Assembly: GCF_022024055.1 (NCBI RefSeq)
Contig: NZ_CP091788.1
Location: 1,612,001 to 1,676,000, forward strand
Origin: Prevotella sp. E2-28
Lineage (GTDB): Bacteria; Bacteroidota; Bacteroidia; Bacteroidales; Bacteroidaceae
Direction of reading: 5' to 3'
DNA: 64,000 bases
Shown here: positions 58,602 through 64,000 of the stretch, one piece after another
Layout: every line of letters starts with the position of its first letter
Position numbering within the stretch: the first letter of the stretch is position 1
Notes under the pieces: generated by a model
The model's input: the letters and a program-made list of their open reading frames with translations, nothing else
Database searches by the model: none
Told to the model about the DNA's origin: nothing
Position numbers and translations under genes: made by a program

Positions 58602-61523
58602 GTGAAACGCAAATCGGTCATATTTTTGATGCTTTCCGTCTTCCTTTGTATGCTGGCGGGAATACCTTCTACACCATATCAGGATGACACATGGAAACTG
58701 AGTGGTGATTCGGTGGTTGTGACCGATTCTGTTCCATTTGATTCTATACCGTTCGATTCCAAATCATTTGATTCTATTCCGTTAGGAGCAGATATTACAG
58801 ATACGATTATCTCTCACGGAGCACGTCAGGCAGCAGCAGCTTTGAAGCGTGATACTACGGTGATGGACTCTTTGCAGTTGGCTATCTATCTGCATAACAA
58901 GGCCGTTGATGACTCTTTGGCACTCGATAGTATCAACCGTACGAAGAAGCATGGTATTGATTCGCCTGTAGAATTCTCGGCTAATGACTCTTTGCTTTAT
59001 GTAGCAGGCAACGGTATGGCTTTCCTCTATGGCGATTCACACGTGAAATATCAGAATATGGACTTGCAGAGTGAGCGCATCTATCTGAGCCTTGACTCTT
59101 CACTGGTTCATGCTACTGGCGCACGTGACACTGTATCAGGAAAACTCTTTGGTAACCCCGTGTTCCAGATGGGTAGCGACACGTATCAGAGTGATACGAT
59201 GGCCTTTAACTTCAAGACAAAGAAGGGCTTTATTCAGCAAGTATATACAGAACAGCAGGAGGGATTCCTGACTAGTCAGCTTTCGAAGCGTGGAGCAAAT
59301 GGTGAGCTCTATCTGCAGCACGGACGCTATACTACTTGTGACGAACCACATCCAGACTTCTATCTGGCGCTATCGCGAGCAAAGGTACGTCCTGGTAAGG
59401 ATGTAGTCTTCGGTCCAGCATATCTCGTCGTATGTGATGTGCCTCTGCCGTTGGCTATCCCATACGGTTTCTTCCCGTTCACGAAGAGCTATTCCAGCGG
59501 TTTCATTATGCCTACCTATGGTGATGAGACTGAGCGTGGTTTCTATCTGCGTGATGGCGGTTACTATTTCGCTATCAGTGACAAAATGGATTTGAAGTTG
59601 CTGGGTGAAATCTATACCAAAGGTTCTTGGGGTGTCAGTGCAGCTTCAAACTACCGTAAGCGTTACCGCTATAGCGGTTCGTTCTTTGCCAGCTATCAGA
59701 ACTCTGTAACAGGCGAGAAGAACTTGCCTGACTATTCTAAGACTACCAGTTTCAAGATTCAGTGGAGCCATCGTCAGGATGCCAAGGCAAATCCTTATTC
59801 CAACCTGTCGGCTTCAGTGAACTTTGCTACCAGTAGTTATGAGCGCAATAACCTGACTTCAATGTATAATCCGCAGACGATGACGCAGTCAACCCGTACG
59901 TCGTCTGTCAGTTATAGCACATCGTTCTCAAGCATCGGTATGAGTCTGAGCACCACGATGAACCTGAATCAGAACATGCGCGACTCTACCATTGCAATGA
60001 CAATGCCTGACCTGAATATCTCTATCTCGCGATTCTATCCCTTTAAGCGTAAGCAGATGGCAGGAAAGCAGCGTTGGTATGAGAAGATTGCAATGTCATA
60101 TACAGGTCATTTCAGTAATTCTATCTCTACAAAGGAAGATAAGCTGATGCACTCTGACCTGATAAAAGACTGGCGTAACGGTATGCAGCACTCTATTCCT
60201 GTTAGTGCTAGTTTCACCGTGCTTAATTATATTAACCTGACGGCTTCATTCAATTTCACCGACCGTACCTATTCGAATAAGGTTTTGCGTTCGTGGGATG
60301 GTACCAAGGAATTGCGTGATACTGTTTATGGTTTCTATAATGTGTATAACTGGAATATGTCACTGGCGGCATCAACTAAGTTGTATGGCTTCTTGACGCC
60401 TCCACGTAAATTCCTTGGTGGCAAGATACAAACAATTCGTCATGTCTTCACACCTCAGGTTAGTTTGAACTATGCGCCTGACTTCAGCGCATCTCGCTAT
60501 GGTTATTACGAGACGTATCAGAAGACTGATAGCGAGGGTAATGTAACAATGGTGGAGTATTCTCCTTATCAGGGTTCACTCTATGGTGTGCCTGGCAAGG
60601 GAAAGACGGGAAGTATCTCGTTTGATATGTCGAACAACGTAGAGATGAAACTTCGTACGGCTAACGACTCAGTGAAGAAAATCAGTTTGATTGATGAGTT
60701 TGGCGCTTCTATGTCATATAACATGGCTGCATCGGTTCGTCCTTGGAGTGATCTTTCTACTCGTATCCGACTGAAACTGACAAAGAACTACACGCTGAAC
60801 TTGAATGCTGTCTTTGCCAGCTATGTTTATGAGGCTGACTCTGTAGGTGCTCGCCCATACATCAGTGAGCATACTACCTACTGGGAGAAGGGAAAAATAG
60901 GACGTTTCCAGGGAATGTCGCAGAACCTTTCGTACACGATTTCAAATGATAAGATTTCTAATCTTTTCAAGTGGTTGAGGGGTGAGCGTGATACAAAGGG
61001 TAAGGGTAAGAATAATCGTGCCAATGAATCTCAAGAGGATGAGAATGAGATAGAGACCAATATCGATCCAGATATGGAGAAAGCCAAGCATGGTGCAAGG
61101 AAAGAGAATGCAGGTTTGGCTGAGACCGATGAAGATGGTTATATGCCTTTCTCACTGCCTTGGTCTGTTAGCTTCGGCTATGGTATTACCATGCGTGAGA
61201 ATACGGATGTGAAGAAGTTTAATTACAACACGATGCGCTATCCGTATAAATTCACTCAGAATCTTAATATGAGTGGAAATATCCGTCTTAGTGATGGATG
61301 GAATATATCGTTCTCATCTGGTTATGACTTCGAGAATAAGAAGATTTCCATGACAACAGCTTCACTGTCGCGCGACCTCCATTGCTTTAATATGTCATGC
61401 TCGGTAGTGCTGTCGCCTTATACCAGTTATAACTTCTCATTCCGTTGTAATGCTTCTACGCTTACCGATGCTTTGAAATACGATAAGCGTAGCGGTTATA
61501 GTAATTCTGTACAGTGGTATTAA
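58602..61523 (+). CDS. lptD: LptD-like outer-membrane LPS-assembly protein
   Basis: The 973-residue protein starts at GTG 58602, chosen because it gives a basic signal-peptide start (MKRKSVIFLMLSVFLCMLAG), whereas the first ATG (58629) loses the basic residues. An OstA/LptA-like periplasmic domain follows (about 130-290, SLLYVAGNGMAFLYGDSHVKYQNMDLQSERIYL and GFIQQVYTEQQEGFLTSQ). The rest is a large beta-barrel with repeated aromatic amphipathic strands. The family inserts LPS into the outer leaflet of the outer membrane. An acidic Ser-Ile-Asp-Phe repeat (PFDSIPFDSKSFDSIP, about 45-60) precedes the domain. The end of the gene is part of a 22-bp palindrome. Confidence 0.88.
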   Translation: MKRKSVIFLMLSVFLCMLAGIPSTPYQDDTWKLSGDSVVVTDSVPFDSIPFDSKSFDSIPLGADITDTIISHGARQAAAALKRDTTVMDSLQLAIYLHNKAVDDSLALDSINRTKKHGIDSPVEFSANDSLLYVAGNGMAFLYGDSHVKYQNMDLQSERIYLSLDSSLVHATGARDTVSGKLFGNPVFQMGSDTYQSDTMAFNFKTKKGFIQQVYTEQQEGFLTSQLSKRGANGELYLQHGRYTTCDEPHPDFYLALSRAKVRPGKDVVFGPAYLVVCDVPLPLAIPYGFFPFTKSYSSGFIMPTYGDETERGFYLRDGGYYFAISDKMDLKLLGEIYTKGSWGVSAASNYRKRYRYSGSFFASYQNSVTGEKNLPDYSKTTSFKIQWSHRQDAKANPYSNLSASVNFATSSYERNNLTSMYNPQTMTQSTRTSSVSYSTSFSSIGMSLSTTMNLNQNMRDSTIAMTMPDLNISISRFYPFKRKQMAGKQRWYEKIAMSYTGHFSNSISTKEDKLMHSDLIKDWRNGMQHSIPVSASFTVLNYINLTASFNFTDRTYSNKVLRSWDGTKELRDTVYGFYNVYNWNMSLAASTKLYGFLTPPRKFLGGKIQTIRHVFTPQVSLNYAPDFSASRYGYYETYQKTDSEGNVTMVEYSPYQGSLYGVPGKGKTGSISFDMSNNVEMKLRTANDSVKKISLIDEFGASMSYNMAASVRPWSDLSTRIRLKLTKNYTLNLNAVFASYVYEADSVGARPYISEHTTYWEKGKIGRFQGMSQNLSYTISNDKISNLFKWLRGERDTKGKGKNNRANESQEDENEIETNIDPDMEKAKHGARKENAGLAETDEDGYMPFSLPWSVSFGYGITMRENTDVKKFNYNTMRYPYKFTQNLNMSGNIRLSDGWNISFSSGYDFENKKISMTTASLSRDLHCFNMSCSVVLSPYTSYNFSFRCNASTLTDALKYDKRSGYSNSVQWY

Positions 61524-61577
61524 TTTACAGGCCTGTAAATTAATTCTAGCAATTATTCAGTATTAATCTTAATTGCT
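61521..61577. terminator. Palindromes between the LptD-like and antiporter genes
   Basis: TAATTTACAGG and CCTGTAAATTA (61521-61542) form a perfect 22-bp palindrome containing the plus-strand stop codon. A second stem, AGCAATTA (61548-61555) with TAATTGCT (61570-61577), overlaps the antiporter stop on the other strand. Confidence 0.6.
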
Positions 61578-63824
61578 GGCAAGCATCAGTTTGTCCAGGG
61601 CTTCCTTTTCACCAACAATCCAGATGATGTCTCCCTCTTCAAAGCGGTGCTTGGGACCTACGGATGAAAGATTCTCCTTACCTTCTTCCATACCGACTAC
61701 CATGCAACTGTAACGACTGCGTATGCCGCTTTCTTCCAGTGTTTTGCCAACAAAAGGACAGCTCTTGTCAATGATAAACTGACGCAGCAGCATTTCGCGT
61801 TTCTCGAGTTCCAGATCTTCACCCAGCACTTCTGTCTCCAGTGCATTACGGAATTTTGTTAGCTGTTCGTCACTACCGATAGCTTGTAATTTGTCGCCAG
61901 GGAAAATAATATAATCACCGTCAGGGATATTTATTCGCATTCCTCCACGCATAATGCTACTAACGTGTACACCATACTTGCGTCCTAAGTTCAGTTGCTT
62001 CAACGTGCTTCCCATCCACATGGAGTTAAAGGGCACGTCAAAGTCAGCAATATGGATATCTCTATCTAGTAATTTCCCTTCGTAGAGTGGCTTCTTCTTT
62101 CCGTGTACCTGAGCCTCAATATCACGCGAACGCAGGTTGTTGATGAAAAGGCGTTCCAGTAGGATACTGCGTCGCTTGATGCTCCTTGACAGGATGATGA
62201 GTATAACGGCAATACAGCCGATAGTAATCATGATGGCAGGGCCAAAATTAGTCAAATAGCGAATCACGTAGAATACGAAGTTCACTGCTATCAGCATACG
62301 GAACAAAATCGTGAAAATCAGTGGCAGACGATTACGGTTGCTCTCTTTCCAGAGTGCCTTAAACTCTTCGCTGTGATTTTTCTTCATCACCATAGCCCGT
62401 AGGAATGGTGCGATGATGATGATCGTCGTGAAGCCCGTGATAGCATGTCCGTACCATCTGTCGTGAGTAAGGTGAACTACGAACGGATGGAAGAAAGTGA
62501 GCATCAGAACTACTACTGCCGTTGAGAGGATAGAGTAAATCACGGTGTTGACACCCATCTGCATGAGCAGACGCTTCCATTTGCTCTTTTCTGTCGAGTT
62601 AGGATGGCTCATTGACAGATGGTTCATGATCTTGATTATTCTCGAAGGCAAATGGGGTTCCAGTGCATTATAAGCCGGTGTGGCAAGCCGTATCATGTAA
62701 GGTGTGAGGAATGTCGTTATGACGGATACGGCCACCACCACCGGATATAAGAAATCACCAATCACTCCTAATGAGAGTCCCAGTGATGCGATAATAAACG
62801 AGAACTCACCAATCTGTGCCATTGAGAATCCACAGCGCATAGCTGACTTTAATGACTCACCGCCCAGCATGAATGAAATAGAACCAAAGGTTGCTTGACC
62901 TATGATAATCGTCATCACTAGCACAAAGATGGGGAGTGCGTAGTCAACGAGTATCTGTGGATCTACCAGCATACCTACTGACACGAAGAAAATGGCTCCA
63001 AATAGATTCTTTACAGGTTCTACCAATTTTTCTATTCGCTCAGCTTCTATTGTTTCAGCTAGGATGCTACCCATGATAAAGGCTCCGAAGGCTGAAGAAA
63101 AACCTACCTTAGTAGAGAATACCGCCATAGCGCAGCATAGTCCTAACGATACGATAAGCAGTACCTCACTGTTGATAAGCTTACGTACACGTTTGAGGAA
63201 TAATGGAATAGCAAATATACCTACCACCAGCCATAGCACCAAGAAGAAGCCGATTTTTATGACAGAGCCTAGCATCTGTCCGCCATCTGGGTTGCTGCCG
63301 CTGGCAATGGCACTTAGCATCACCATCATCACAATAGCCAGAATATCCTCCAGTATCAGCACGCTCATCACCAGTCCTGCAAACTGCTGTTGGCGTAGGC
63401 CTAAATCATCAAAAGCCTTATATATAATAGTGGTGGAGCTCATGGCCAGCATACCGCCTAGGAAAATGCAGTCCATGCGTGACCAGCCGAAGGAATGCCC
63501 CACAATGATACCTAGTAGTACCATTGTGAAGATAATGCTAATGACGGATATGATAGGCGAGGCTCCCATCTTAAGAATCTTCTTGAATGAGAAGTCCAAG
63601 CCTAATGAAAACAGCAAGAACATGACACCGATATCTGCCCAAAGATGAATGTTAGACATGTCAACAACGGAAGTTGTATATGGCATGTGTGGAGATACAA
63701 GAAAGCCGGCAACGATATATCCGAGAACCAGCGGTTGTTTTAGTTTCTTGAATAATAACGTTACAATGCCTGCTACGATAAGTATCAGGGCCAGGTCTTG
63801 TATTAGGGCAGGTAGTTCAGCCAT
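61569..63824 (-). CDS. Kef-type cation:proton antiporter with TrkA_C domains
   Basis: The 751-residue protein has a CPA2 antiporter domain (about 1-385) with GYIVAGFLVSP, LWADIGVMFLLFSLGLDFS, MLAMSSTTIIYKAF and FSSAFGAFIMGSILAET, then further helices (about 425-580). Two TrkA_C-type regulatory domains close the protein: MRGGMRINIPDGDYIIFPGDKLQAIG and SCMVVGMEEGKE..HRFEEGDIIWIVGEKEAL. No NAD-binding RCK_N Rossmann domain is seen. The family exchanges K+ or Na+ for H+ across the inner membrane. It starts 3 nt after the pepT stop, so the two form an operon. Confidence 0.88.
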   Translation of the reverse strand: MAELPALIQDLALILIVAGIVTLLFKKLKQPLVLGYIVAGFLVSPHMPYTTSVVDMSNIHLWADIGVMFLLFSLGLDFSFKKILKMGASPIISVISIIFTMVLLGIIVGHSFGWSRMDCIFLGGMLAMSSTTIIYKAFDDLGLRQQQFAGLVMSVLILEDILAIVMMVMLSAIASGSNPDGGQMLGSVIKIGFFLVLWLVVGIFAIPLFLKRVRKLINSEVLLIVSLGLCCAMAVFSTKVGFSSAFGAFIMGSILAETIEAERIEKLVEPVKNLFGAIFFVSVGMLVDPQILVDYALPIFVLVMTIIIGQATFGSISFMLGGESLKSAMRCGFSMAQIGEFSFIIASLGLSLGVIGDFLYPVVVAVSVITTFLTPYMIRLATPAYNALEPHLPSRIIKIMNHLSMSHPNSTEKSKWKRLLMQMGVNTVIYSILSTAVVVLMLTFFHPFVVHLTHDRWYGHAITGFTTIIIIAPFLRAMVMKKNHSEEFKALWKESNRNRLPLIFTILFRMLIAVNFVFYVIRYLTNFGPAIMITIGCIAVILIILSRSIKRRSILLERLFINNLRSRDIEAQVHGKKKPLYEGKLLDRDIHIADFDVPFNSMWMGSTLKQLNLGRKYGVHVSSIMRGGMRINIPDGDYIIFPGDKLQAIGSDEQLTKFRNALETEVLGEDLELEKREMLLRQFIIDKSCPFVGKTLEESGIRSRYSCMVVGMEEGKENLSSVGPKHRFEEGDIIWIVGEKEALDKLMLASN

Positions 63825-63827
63825 TTA

Positions 63828-64000
63828 TTAGTGGTTGTATTCGGATGTTAGTTCGCAAATCTTCACGATAACCTGCATAGCCTTTTCCATTGACTGTATG
63901 GGTACAAACTCATAGGGGCCATGGAAGTTGAGGCCGCCGGCAAAGATGTTGGGGCAGGGGAGACCCTTGAATGATAGTTGGGCGCCATCAGTACCACCAC
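63828..64000 (-). CDS. pepT: Peptidase T C-terminal part (gene continues beyond the window)
   Basis: The last 56 or so codons of an M20-family tripeptidase are present. They read [22 protein letters not shown], then [20 protein letters not shown] and [14 protein letters not shown], the terminal region of PepT with the metal-ligand His in NFHGPYEF. It cleaves N-terminal residues from tripeptides in the cytoplasm. The stop is 3 nt before the antiporter start codon. Confidence 0.92.
   Translation of the reverse strand, partial: GGTDGAQLSFKGLPCPNIFAGGLNFHGPYEFVPIQSMEKAMQVIVKICELTSEYNH

Overview
The window is a chromosomal segment of a Bacteroidota (Bacteroidales) bacterium, most likely Prevotellaceae (Prevotella/Segatella-like). 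Supporting signs are the 16S rRNA sequence, its 3' end (CACCTCCTTTCT), promoters of the Bacteroidota type (TTTG, about 20 nt, TAnnTTTG) in front of most transcription units, near absence of Shine-Dalgarno sequences, a vitamin-B12 methylmalonyl-CoA mutase pair, a PPi-dependent phosphofructokinase, a eukaryote-like glycogen synthase, and many BspA-like surface proteins ending in a C-terminal sorting-type motif. The genus call is inference from sequence memory; no search was run.

Layout. 1-2.3 kb: tex (partial) coupled to a free-methionine-(R)-sulfoxide reductase, minus strand. 2.4-6.5 kb: mutA-mutB (succinate/propionate metabolism). 6.6-9.4 kb: a sugar kinase/nucleotidyltransferase fusion plus methionine aminopeptidase, facing a small secreted protein. 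9.95-14.2 kb: glycogen synthase and glycogen phosphorylase. 14.3-15.0 kb: MNT/HEPN toxin-antitoxin pair. 15.08-15.24 kb: an unassigned rod-shaped structured RNA with terminator. 15.3-17.1 kb: BspA-like leucine-rich-repeat protein. 17.4-23.8 kb: leuA-leuC-leuD-cimA-like-leuB, preceded by a complete ribosome-mediated attenuator whose leader peptide is rich in Ile and Leu codons, which fits an operon able to serve both leucine and (through citramalate) isoleucine synthesis. 23.8-26.2 kb: large MscS-family channel. 26.35-31.93 kb: a full rRNA operon (16S, tRNA-Ile, tRNA-Ala, 23S, 5S).

32-37.1 kb is accessory DNA: an HExxH small membrane protein, a REP-associated-type tyrosine transposase with an unusual C-terminal extension, then a compact minus-strand island (uncharacterised gene, VapE-like ATPase, DUF4248, HU-like protein, 32-aa 'smalltalk' protein, phage-type amidase). 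The island starts with a three-way-junction RNA element at its predicted transcription start and has a nested iteron-like inverted repeat inside it. No integrase or virion gene is visible. 37.4-51.5 kb is a surface-protein block (two secreted proteins, an orphan XRE antitoxin-like regulator, a GLUG/Big2/LRR protein, a 2023-aa protein with 19 MBG/YDG-type repeats, and a lipoprotein).

51.5-64 kb returns to core functions: an ABC-F ATPase with one consensus and one degenerate composite site, a CotH-kinase protein, PPi-PFK with GH25 and HD-domain genes, an LptD-like outer-membrane protein (predicted leaderless mRNA with GTG start), a Kef-type antiporter with TrkA_C domains, and the end of peptidase T.

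The least explained signals are the 37.04-37.12 kb RNA element, the 34.87-35.00 kb nested inverted repeats, the 15.08-15.24 kb RNA, and the repeat of the 16S 3' end in the rRNA spacer.
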